From: Salmonirosea aquatica
GTDB taxonomy: Bacteria > Bacteroidota > Bacteroidia > Cytophagales > Spirosomataceae
Length of the DNA: 64,000 bases
Direction of reading: 5' to 3'
Assembly (NCBI RefSeq): GCF_009296315.1
Contig: NZ_WHLY01000002.1
Location: 5,182,501 to 5,246,500 of the forward strand
Shown here in pieces: positions 1-7,301 of this stretch. Positions within the stretch are counted from its first letter, which is position 1. Every line of letters begins with the position of its first letter. The notes beneath the pieces are model-generated. The model worked only from the letters and a program-made list of their open reading frames with translations. It searched no databases and was not told the origin of the DNA. Both the position numbers and the translations under genes were made by a program.

Positions 1-744
1 CGACACCGTGAGCGCATGGGCGATGACCGTGGTGCCAATACCTACAGACCCCGAGAAATAGTTTTTCAGCTGGGCGGGCGCAATATAGATTCCCCAGCCC
101 TGGTTGATGATACCGGGATTTACTCCCCGAAAACCTTCGAGCCGGAGGCCATAAAAGTTGTCGATCACGGCCGGGTTACCCGCTTCGCTGTCGGTGAATA
201 GCCGCAGGTTGATCAGGTCGAAATCGGTGGTCCGGTAGGGGCGGGCGTTGTGACCAAAGGTACCCGATACCTTCACGGTAGCCAGCTTGGCTACCTGTCC
301 GCCGTCGCGGTAACCCAGCGTATCGGGCGATCCCCGGAAGATATTGAACTCGCCCGAGCTCGTGTGGACGTCGGGAAATATCACGCCGGTTTTGAAATTG
401 GCAAAATTGTTCACAATCAGCCCCTGGGAACTGTCCTGGGGCCGGGCGATTAGTCCCACCGCCGTGGAATCGGGGATGTCCAGGTCGTAACGCGGCTCGT
501 TCATGCCCACGTACAGGCCGCGGGCAAGCAGTGAATCGTAGCGGGTGCTAATCAGCATCATGTTGTTCAGGGGATGCTTGTGCTGCTGCGAAATAACCAC
601 GGCCCCGCTCCGGGCTATTTTGGATGTGTCGTTGTAGTTGAACTGCGTGGAGTCCAACGCCATTTTCCAGTTCGATTGGGCCAGTACGCGGCCAGTCAGC
701 CCCGCCAGCCCGCCGACGAGTAGGAGTATACGCAGGATTTTCAT
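1..744 (-). CDS. secreted repeat/fibre-like protein, 3' end beyond window
   Basis: The frame is open from an ATG at 744 to the left edge (248 codons seen, no stop), so the C-terminus lies outside. The product starts with a cleavable signal peptide (KILRILLLVGGLAGLTGRVLAQ) and continues as a beta-rich, glycine/asparagine-rich sequence with a motif GIYIAPAQLKNYF followed by SGSVGIGTT. The phrase 'FxGxVGIGTT' near the end of a globular stretch is typical of long Bacteroidota cell-surface proteins resembling phage tail fibres, often ending in an intramolecular chaperone (peptidase S74) domain. That domain is not visible here, so this part is inference. Translation was done by hand from the reverse complement and stays open throughout. 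The catalytic or binding role is unknown. Confidence 0.7.
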   Translation of the reverse strand, partial: MKILRILLLVGGLAGLTGRVLAQSNWKMALDSTQFNYNDTSKIARSGAVVISQQHKHPLNNMMLISTRYDSLLARGLYVGMNEPRYDLDIPDSTAVGLIARPQDSSQGLIVNNFANFKTGVIFPDVHTSSGEFNIFRGSPDTLGYRDGGQVAKLATVKVSGTFGHNARPYRTTDFDLINLRLFTDSEAGNPAVIDNFYGLRLEGFRGVNPGIINQGWGIYIAPAQLKNYFSGSVGIGTTVIAHALTVS

Positions 745-941
745 ACAAGAAGTCGTTTGTTTTCGGTTCAGTGCCAGCAAGATACGATGAAAGTACCTGA
801 TTGCCGCCTGTTGAACGAGGGTACCTAGGGCGTAGTTGCCCTTGGGAAAGAATCTGTACGACAGCTCGTGTAGCATAAACCTATCGCAGTAGCCACGACG
901 GTACAAAAGTGTGAAGTAGGGGTAGATACATCCCCGGATAA

Positions 942-1433
942 CTACGGATTTCGGCGATCAGCGGGGCTGTCATCGGCCTCGTTCTCATCGGATGGCAGAT
1001 CATCGTACTCGTCGCAGTGACACCATTCTCCAAACGGGCACTCCTCCTGGATGTAATTGCAAAATTCAAGGGTAACCATACCGTGCTGGGACACAAAAAC
1101 CTCCCGTTGTAATGTACCCACCGCGGTCGTGTAGGCTATCTCGGCGGGTACCCCCTCGGGTATGACCAAGCAAATGCCCCAGCTTGAAAGCAGTTCGGTA
1201 TAAGCCGAAACCACAGCCCGCATCTGATGGGCCGTAAGCTGCTGCACGGGCGGGAACTGCTCCGGCAGGAGATCGAGCATCTCGCCAAGCTGCTGCTCGT
1301 GATCACTGCTGAGGTACCGCACTACATCCGCAAAGTCCAGTTCGACACCTTCTTCTGGGTTGTACCAGGGTTCGGATGGACCTCTCTGTAAGGCTTTCAA
1401 ATCCTCAATTAGTTGAGTAATGTAGCGGTTCAT
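942..1433 (-). CDS. hypothetical protein, acidic, 163 aa
   Basis: The 163-residue ORF starts with MNRYITQLIEDL. It has no signal peptide or membrane segment, so it is probably cytoplasmic. The N-terminal half is helical and acidic (PEEGVELDF, LSSDHEQQLGEML). The C-terminal part carries a cluster of cysteines and histidine (C-N-Y-I-Q-E-E-C...W-C-H-C) that could bind a metal, followed by a very acidic tail. Similar small cytoplasmic proteins without assigned function are common in Cytophagales. I do not recognise the family. It stands alone, with about 200 nt to the left neighbour and over 500 nt of non-coding sequence upstream. Confidence 0.6.
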   Translation of the reverse strand: MNRYITQLIEDLKALQRGPSEPWYNPEEGVELDFADVVRYLSSDHEQQLGEMLDLLPEQFPPVQQLTAHQMRAVVSAYTELLSSWGICLVIPEGVPAEIAYTTAVGTLQREVFVSQHGMVTLEFCNYIQEECPFGEWCHCDEYDDLPSDENEADDSPADRRNP

Positions 1434-1970
1434 TCCAACTGAAGCGTTTAATGTAAGGCTCTATCGTAAAATCTTACCGGGTCAGGCTGTTCCCCAATCG
1501 GGTAGGAGACAGGCCTGCCTGGATGAAGTAATGATTCGAAAAATGACCTTGAAACCCGGTCACTTTCTACCGCTCGGTACTCAGGTACCTCTCAAAGATT
1601 TTATCCCCTACCTGCTCCCGATGCCGGGATGCCTGCCTCAATCCACCACAACTCATTTAAAATGAGTAGGATATTGTCAAATTTGAAGGTCCCGATACCA
1701 GACCATAAAGCATTTCTCGTGCAGATATCGTACCAATTTTCTCGCTTTTGGGCAGAATTTTCAATTTTTTAATAGAAGCCGGTATGTTGCGTGAAGGTAC
1801 CCTGGATTACAACATACGTTTAGGACGAGGTAGGGGCGAGTATGGTACCCTTTGGGTTCCAATCGGAAGGTACCTTATACGTGTTGGTTGAGCCGTCGGT
1901 AGGATGTTTCCACCCGATCGCACCGGGATCTTCTGAAAGCACCGACTCCTGGCTGGAAGAATTTCTCCTT
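1434..1970. other. non-coding interval, 537 nt
   Basis: No convincing coding sequence was seen on either strand. A 70-codon plus-strand frame at 1842-2054 runs into the neighbouring gene and has no family resemblance. The interval holds a 17-nt palindrome, ACTCATTT-A-AAATGAGT (1651-1667), and an 8-nt inverted repeat, GTATGTTG (1782-1789) with CAACATAC (1810-1817), enclosing a GGTACC. Four GGTACC hexamers lie in the interval. The palindrome may be an operator, but no regulator is evident nearby. Confidence 0.5.
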
Positions 1971-2429
1971 TTATTTCCGTACGTACTCGACCGAATAGCC
2001 GGAGGGTACCTTGGGTACCAGCACGAAATTGCCCTGGCCTTCGACCGGGGATGAACGTTTGCAGTAGCGTTCGGTGACTGTGTAGGTTACTTTTTTCGCG
2101 CTCTCGTCACGCTGCACATTACGCAGGTAGGTACTGTGTTGGCCTTTATTGACCGTGGTCAATCCCAGCAGATCGTATTGCGTGAAATCCAGGCTATCCA
2201 ACCGGGCGGCGCAACAATGGGCAAACACCCGGCGGTACTGCGCGTCGGTGGTGATGTGGATGCCGAAGCGCGCAAGGTCCTCGCCCCGTTCGGGATCATA
2301 GGCCGAGTAGGTTTGGTCGCCGATTACCTTGATCACTATTCCCGCGATTTCGTCGTTGGGTTTTTCATTACAGAAAGGTTTGTCGCAGGCATACAAAGCA
2401 AGTAGTGAGAGAAACAGTAGCTTTTTCAT
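1971..2429 (-). CDS. small lipoprotein of unknown function
   Basis: The 152-residue ORF has a signal peptide ending in a lipobox-like LYAC, so Cys15 would be lipidated and the protein anchored in the envelope. Mature cysteines (CDKPFCNEKP, AHCCAARL, YCKRS) suggest disulfides. No catalytic motif was seen. It lies 12 nt upstream (to the left) of the end of the broken outer-membrane gene 2442-3184 on the same strand, followed leftward by non-coding DNA, so it is likely the last gene of a small minus-strand operon that includes 2442-4763. The family is not recognised. Confidence 0.7.
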   Translation of the reverse strand: MKKLLFLSLLALYACDKPFCNEKPNDEIAGIVIKVIGDQTYSAYDPERGEDLARFGIHITTDAQYRRVFAHCCAARLDSLDFTQYDLLGLTTVNKGQHSTYLRNVQRDESAKKVTYTVTERYCKRSSPVEGQGNFVLVPKVPSGYSVEYVRK

Positions 2430-2441
2430 GTAGATTGAGGT

Positions 2442-3184
2442 TTAGCCCTTTACTTTATACAAAATTCCAAACCGGATCAGGTTAGACTTCACACGAGTCC
2501 GCTCAACCTTCCAGCCATATGTCCAGCTCCGGGGTGTATAATTCACGAACCCGTTTGAATAGCCCGCATACACCCCAAACCGCTTTCGCGTCAGGGTGAG
2601 CTGGTATCGGGTGCGGGCATCGAAAGAGTTGGTTTTATAGCGCCTTTGTACCTGGTATGTTTTGCCCTCGTCGGTGGTGGCCCGACCCACTATGCGGCCA
2701 AAGTATAGGTACCCCACATCCACGCCACCCGTAAGGTCGAGTGCCATTGGCCCGAGATCGAAGCGGTAGCCGAGGTAGGGGAAGCCGTTGATGAAGTGGT
2801 TGGCCAAGTACGCCCGACCGGAAGCGGGTGTATTGAATGAAGTGTAGTATACCATCCCCTCCACCGCTTCGATAGGTACCCTGCTGCGTAAATTTTCGTA
2901 GCCCAGGCTCATCCCCGCGATAAAGTGTTCCTGGTGCACGCGCTGAACCTGAAAGCAGGTACCGTAGGAGAGTCCCTGCTTCGGTCCATAGGGCAGCGAC
3001 AGAATGGAGTTGTCGTACTGGTTGTTATAGACGGAAAGGTAGGAGGTGATACGGACGTTGTCAGGTACCACAACCCCCGAAACGAAAACAGCCCCGAATT
3101 CAACGATACGAAGGCTTCGGTTTTTTGTCCGAGAGCCAGGGTACCCGGCAAAAGTGCGGAAAGCAATAACAGCGATTTTTTCAT
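2442..3184 (-). pseudogene. outer-membrane beta-barrel protein, frameshifted
   Basis: Two frames together make one protein. The first (from ATG at 3184) gives a signal peptide MKKSLLLLSALLPGTLALGQ and ...SLNSGLFSFRG. The second (3071 to 2442) gives VPDNVRITSYLSVYNN... to FGILYKVKG. They join at a run of five C (3074-3078; G5 on the coding strand). One extra G yields FSFRG-VVVPDNV and a continuous reading frame of about 247 aa. The mature part alternates aromatic and hydrophobic residues and ends like a Bacteroidota outer-membrane beta-barrel. As written the gene is broken. It could be a true pseudogene, a phase-variable gene or a base-calling error. It is clustered with two paralogous lipoproteins upstream. 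Confidence 0.65.
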
Positions 3185-3213
3185 AGTGGGTGTGGTTTTA
3201 GCTACCTGAATTT

Positions 3214-3969
3214 TCACTCGGCAATTACCAGCGGCTGCGGAAAGGTTAGGGTACGCTGGCTTTCTCCACAATTCATGGTAACGGAAACTTCGTAAGAACC
3301 TGGGCCGGGGGGTACCTTGGGGGAAGACGTGTAAAACAGGCTTACGCGGTTGTCGATTCCGGATGGGCATCTGTTAAGAAAATAATCGCCAAGGTAGGAC
3401 GGTAGGGTGTTGTCGTGCTGCGCACCGGTTGACAGGTTTTTTAAACGTATTGCAAAAACCTTAAAAGAACTGAACGGATTTTGCAAAGGTACCTGGATTT
3501 GCATGGAATTGGCGTTACTGCTGTCTCGTGAATAGGTGATGGGGATATTTCCTAGTACTTCCGGGCAACCGAGAGGACGAATGAAGTTAATCTGGTAGGT
3601 GGTCGTATTGCGGTATATGGCCGTTTTTTTGTCATTAGCCACGATCAGGGTTGTCGGATTGGATGTATTGAGCGAGTGGTCTCCGCAAAGAAGCCTCGAT
3701 TCAAAAGTACCGGCCGGGGTCAACCCTTCCAGGATTTCGGTATTTTCAGTGAGTTGAAAATTAGGCTTTAAACCGCCTTCCGGTACCATGGCCGGAAGCT
3801 GCACATTGATGACATAACGTTCGGGAATGAACTCGATGTCTTTGTCGGGAATACCCGAGATGGAAATGGATTTGATGCGCGGTTTGTCTTCGTCAATTTC
3901 GTTGGGCTTTTCACAGGAAAATAGCAATGCGGCGAGGCTCAGGGCGAGGAAGGTTGCAGTGGATTTCAT
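3214..3969 (-). CDS. lipoprotein, paralogue of the upstream gene
   Basis: The 251-residue predicted lipoprotein has a signal sequence (TFLALSLAALLFSC) with Cys19 as lipidation site. After it comes NEIDEDKPRIKSISISGIPDKDIEF, then a conserved stretch of GLKP...EGLTPAGTF, closely paralleling the gene at 4002-4763 (NEIDESKPLIKSISFTGIP and GLIP...EGLTPDGKL). The two are tandem duplicates. The body is beta-rich with four or more cysteines and resembles surface or adhesion-type immunoglobulin-like folds, but no named domain is recognised. It is followed 29 nt later by the frameshifted outer-membrane gene, so a joint envelope role is plausible but only inferred. Confidence 0.7.
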   Translation of the reverse strand: MKSTATFLALSLAALLFSCEKPNEIDEDKPRIKSISISGIPDKDIEFIPERYVINVQLPAMVPEGGLKPNFQLTENTEILEGLTPAGTFESRLLCGDHSLNTSNPTTLIVANDKKTAIYRNTTTYQINFIRPLGCPEVLGNIPITYSRDSSNANSMQIQVPLQNPFSSFKVFAIRLKNLSTGAQHDNTLPSYLGDYFLNRCPSGIDNRVSLFYTSSPKVPPGPGSYEVSVTMNCGESQRTLTFPQPLVIAE

Positions 3970-4001
3970 TGATTCAGTAATCAGATGGCAAATGTTTTAT
4001 T

Positions 4002-4763
4002 TCACTTAGTGAAGGTAATGCGCGTGGGGAAAACGATAGGTACCTTTTCCTTTTCGCAGGATGCCCGGACAGAAACCTCATAAACCCCGGTAGGTAGCTG
4101 GACGAGTTTTGTATCGAAGGGTACCGTAAGGCGATTGATCGAGTCGTTGCTGCATATATTGATGCAAGGAGTTTCGTAGAACAGATTGGTGTACGTTTGA
4201 CCCGTAGCCACGTTTTTCAAAAATACCCCATCGACGTGGGTACTTTGGTACAGGTTCCTGATGGGTAAATGGATTTGGATGAAATCCGGGCCATTGACGT
4301 CGGATGATTTGTGACGGGTGAAGGTAACGGGAAGTTCACCGTTCGGCTCGGGGCAACCTGGGGGAGGTGCCAGGGCCACGTTATAAATGGTCGCAGGGGA
4401 AGAATTATTCGTAGTGACTGGATCATGGGTAATCACCAATTGGCTCTCCTCATCCAGGCCAGCCGCATGACCACATTCACAAAACCGGGTTAGATCCAGT
4501 TTTCCATCGGGAGTCAATCCTTCAGAGACTATGGAATTGTGGGTCAGGTCCAGCAAAGGAATCAAACCTTCCGATGGCAGCAAGGCGGGTACCCTGACGG
4601 TAATCTGATGGAGCCGCTGGTCGATTGTAACGTCGCTGGCCGGAATTCCGGTAAACGAAATGGACTTGATCAAAGGCTTGCTTTCATCAATCTCGTTTCT
4701 CTCACAGGCCGAAAGGACAAGCCCGAGCAGAAGAAAGAAGGTACCACTGGCTAAGGTTTTCAT
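4002..4763 (-). CDS. lipoprotein, first of a tandem paralogous pair
   Basis: The 253-residue lipoprotein has a signal peptide KTLASGTFFLLLGLVLSAC and the following mature start ERNEIDESKP. The ATG at 4763 is preferred over an upstream TTG at 4772. It shares the layout of the downstream gene: an N-terminal KSIS(F/I)(T/S)GIP block, a middle EGLTPxG block and a C-terminal region with GxYEVSV(R/T) followed by a conserved cysteine. Cysteine pairs (FCECGH, PCINIC) suggest disulfides. Function unknown; a surface-exposed binding protein is likely from the architecture. A gap of 32 nt to the paralogue indicates co-transcription. Confidence 0.7.
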   Translation of the reverse strand: MKTLASGTFFLLLGLVLSACERNEIDESKPLIKSISFTGIPASDVTIDQRLHQITVRVPALLPSEGLIPLLDLTHNSIVSEGLTPDGKLDLTRFCECGHAAGLDEESQLVITHDPVTTNNSSPATIYNVALAPPPGCPEPNGELPVTFTRHKSSDVNGPDFIQIHLPIRNLYQSTHVDGVFLKNVATGQTYTNLFYETPCINICSNDSINRLTVPFDTKLVQLPTGVYEVSVRASCEKEKVPIVFPTRITFTK

Positions 4764-4886
4764 AAGAATCAATGGCTGGGTTGTGGATAGGGTACCTTGC
4801 GTACCTAAATGGTTGGAAAAGGGATCAGATTTTTTCAGAAAGCGGGTAGTGAATTTACCTGAAAAGGATTGGAATTAAAACACAAG

Positions 4887-5357
4887 TCACAAAAACTTGT
4901 CTACCGCTGCTTTCAATTCGTTCGGCTTTTGGGTACCGATCAGAATTTTACCGCCATTTTTTTTTACGATTTGTAAGCCCCAATTTCCTTTGGCATTATA
5001 TACCGTGCCGTAGCGGAAGGAGAACCGGATGCCGTACCCCACAAAGCCGTATTTTATGATTTCTGCGCTTTCCACTTCATGCCAGGGAATGCGGGTCCGC
5101 CACATAGGAAAGTAGATTACCCGGATTTCCTCCGAAGAAATCTCTGTTGTGAGTCTGAGCAGATAAAAAAGCACAAGCACCAGAATCAGCACAAGGGCCG
5201 AAGACCAGAGTTCGGGGCTATACACAAACTCGGCTAGTGAAAGTTGCCGGGCTACGGTTTCGGCCACTAACTCCCCAAGTACGATGCCCGTCGTACCGAG
5301 CAGGATCGCCCAAAGCCACCACTGGGTCATGCGTTGTGTTTCGGTAAAAATAGTCAT
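4887..5357 (-). CDS. small membrane protein with PH-like domain
   Basis: The 156-residue protein starts at the ATG at 5357; a TTG at 5366 is less likely. Two hydrophobic segments at about residues 12-34 (WWLWAILLGTTGIVLGELV) and 50-68 (SALVLILVLVLFYLL) are followed by a cytoplasmic beta-rich domain with EISSEEIRVIYFPMWRTRIPWHEVESAEI and GWGLQIV-type strands ending in an amphipathic helix (ELKAAVDKFL). This is the usual layout of bacterial PH-like membrane proteins of unknown function. It is monocistronic, divergent from the sugar isomerase gene at 5563. Confidence 0.65.
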   Translation of the reverse strand: MTIFTETQRMTQWWLWAILLGTTGIVLGELVAETVARQLSLAEFVYSPELWSSALVLILVLVLFYLLRLTTEISSEEIRVIYFPMWRTRIPWHEVESAEIIKYGFVGYGIRFSFRYGTVYNAKGNWGLQIVKKNGGKILIGTQKPNELKAAVDKFL

Positions 5358-5562
5358 TCCGGTCAAGTGGAAGCGATACCGATTAAAGGTACTTTTTTAC
5401 CCTATTTTTAGCAATCCTTTTTCGAAAAAATGCCCCTGTTTTATTTAAATGCCTTTGTATTCCAATAGAAGTAGGACACAATAGCCTTTATCAAAAAAAC
5501 GCCCAAGCGTTGATCATGCTTATAGGCGACTTCCAAAAACCACTGATTGTACCGAAATCACC

Positions 5563-6471
5563 ATGAACCAACTTGAAAACCAACCGTCGCGGAGAGGATT
5601 TTTAAAACAAGCGACTGGCGCACTAATCGGCCTGACCGCTACGAATACCCTCGCTCAGGCGGCAATTGGAGCAGAACAGCCCGCCGCCTATTCATTACCG
5701 CTGGGGGTTTGTGCGACCTATGATAAAGTGGATTTGTTAAAAAGTCTGGGCTTTTCGTTTATCGAAGAAAGTGTACCCGCATTTCTCCTGCCCGACGGAA
5801 GCGAGGTGCAATACGAGAAGAATCTGCGCGCGCTCAGGACGGGACAATTCCCGATCCGCTCATATATCTATTTTTTGCCGGGCAAACTAAAATCCGTCGG
5901 CCCTGATGTGCAGCATGAGGCTATTTTAGAACGGTCTGAACTGGTTTTCAAGCGGGCGAAAGAGACTGGAACAAAGAACATCGTGTATGGAAGCGGCGGC
6001 TCGCGGTTCATTCCCGATGGCTTCGACCGGGATAAGGCCAAAGCCCAGCATATCGACCTATGTCGGAAACTGGCACCCCTGGCCGAACAATATAAAGTAG
6101 CGTTGGCGATTGAACCGCTCAACCGGGGTGAAACGAATTTTATCAACAGCCTGGCCGAAGGGGTGGAGATTATTCAGGCGGTCAATAACCCCTCGATGCG
6201 GCTGCAATGCGATATTTACCACATGCTCAAAGAAGACGAGAGCCCAGACGAGATTCTTAAATATGGTCAGTACATCTCGCATTGCCACATCGCCGAAAAA
6301 CGGAAACGCACTGTACCCGGCGTAGATGGGGATGATTTTCGGCCTTATTTCCGTGCCTTGAAGAAAATGAAGTATACCGGAGGCATGTCGCTCGAATGTA
6401 ATTGGACTGATTTCGATAAGGAAGTTAGGCAGGGCCTGGCCGTCCTGAAAAAGCAATTGGCAGATGTGTGA
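5563..6471 (+). CDS. Tat-exported sugar phosphate isomerase/epimerase-like protein
   Basis: The 302-residue protein begins with a twin-arginine signal (SRRGFLKQATGALIGLTATNTLAQA), so export of a folded protein is predicted. The rest is an AP-endonuclease-2/xylose-isomerase-like TIM barrel. Visible blocks are the first strand GVCATYDKVDLLKSLGFSFIEES, the metal-ligand region LAIEPLNRGETNF, DIYHMLKEDE, SHCHIAEKRKRTVPG and MSLECNW, which would provide the Glu/Asp/His ligands. Family members epimerise or isomerise free sugars and derivatives, and exported versions are common next to glycan-use genes in Bacteroidota. It lies in a 2.5 kb stretch free of the GGTACC hexamer that crowds the rest of the window. 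The substrate is unknown. Confidence 0.8.
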   Translation: MNQLENQPSRRGFLKQATGALIGLTATNTLAQAAIGAEQPAAYSLPLGVCATYDKVDLLKSLGFSFIEESVPAFLLPDGSEVQYEKNLRALRTGQFPIRSYIYFLPGKLKSVGPDVQHEAILERSELVFKRAKETGTKNIVYGSGGSRFIPDGFDRDKAKAQHIDLCRKLAPLAEQYKVALAIEPLNRGETNFINSLAEGVEIIQAVNNPSMRLQCDIYHMLKEDESPDEILKYGQYISHCHIAEKRKRTVPGVDGDDFRPYFRALKKMKYTGGMSLECNWTDFDKEVRQGLAVLKKQLADV

Positions 6472-6597
6472 GAAGAAGTTATCTGAAAAACACAATGGGT
6501 AAACGTGCAAAGTGACGGGCCTCCGACAACTGAAAAACTCTTTGCGCTCTTACGTTGCCGTCGGGTGCTTCTACCTGACAAGGCTGGAATAAACCGA

Positions 6598-7080
6598 TTA
6601 TCTGCGCTTAAAACGAATCGTTCGTACAATATGTGGGCTTCCTCCCTTGGGTAAATAATAGTAATCTGCAAAACTATTATCGCTCAGGTAAAATTGAAGC
6701 GCATCGGTTAAATTGCCAGTAGGTATGCTGTCATTAGTACGAGGATAGAAGAATACAGTGTAGGAAGTGGTGCCTTTTTCTCCGGATCGTGATTCGATAT
6801 AAGCTTTTGGGAATGTCAAATTCTGGCCGGGAGAGTATTCATCGTTCGGTGTGGATCGAATGTCAATTTGTACAGTATCGTTGGCTACTTTGGTGATTGT
6901 CATTGTCACACTTTCGCCATTGATGGGGTAGGATACCGGGTTTGATGAACCACCACCATAATAGGTATCAGAAACGTATTCACCCGCGAGAAAACTGGCA
7001 GGGTCGGGGTTGGTGTCCTTGTTTTTACAAGCATCTAAAATAAGTACCAGCAGACCGAAGAATAGGACTTGCTTTTTCAT
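6598..7080 (-). CDS. small lipoprotein of unknown function
   Basis: The 160-residue protein has a signal peptide (KKQVLFFGLLVLILDAC); Cys18 is the likely lipidation site. The mature part KNKDTNPDPASFLAGEY is followed by short beta strands (SVTMTITKVANDTVQIDI, YFLSDNSFADYYYL-like) typical of small lipocalin- or calycin-like lipoproteins of Bacteroidota. No catalytic residues are evident. It is isolated, convergent with the sugar isomerase gene, and preceded by about 220 nt that contain the terminator of the next gene. Confidence 0.65.
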   Translation of the reverse strand: MKKQVLFFGLLVLILDACKNKDTNPDPASFLAGEYVSDTYYGGGSSNPVSYPINGESVTMTITKVANDTVQIDIRSTPNDEYSPGQNLTFPKAYIESRSGEKGTTSYTVFFYPRTNDSIPTGNLTDALQFYLSDNSFADYYYLPKGGSPHIVRTIRFKRR

Positions 7081-7220
7081 AGAAGATTCGAGGTTTTAAT
7101 GGTAGGTGGAAACCTTGGATAAGCAAGTTAGGATTTAATTTATTGTAGTAAAAATCGTACTGCTTGAATCTTCTCCTTTTTCTACAAAGTCAGGGAAAGC
7201 GTATTTTGTATTTCATGATC

Positions 7221-7254
7221 AAAAAAACGCGCCCCAGAAATGCATCCGGGGCGC
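7221..7254 (-). terminator. intrinsic terminator after the cytochrome c/propeller gene
   Basis: On the minus strand GCGCCCC (7254-7248) pairs with GGGGCGC (7235-7229) around a 12-nt loop and is followed by seven T. It lies about 50 nt beyond the stop codon of 7302-10478. Confidence 0.75.
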
Positions 7255-7301
7255 AGTAGAAAAACACGATTAGCCCTTCATTATTAACCGTCAATCGTCA
7301 A

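Noticed and set aside
1842..2054. 70-codon plus-strand frame in the 1.4-2.0 kb non-coding interval
   Set aside because: It overlaps the well-supported lipoprotein gene at 1971-2429 and has no homologous features.
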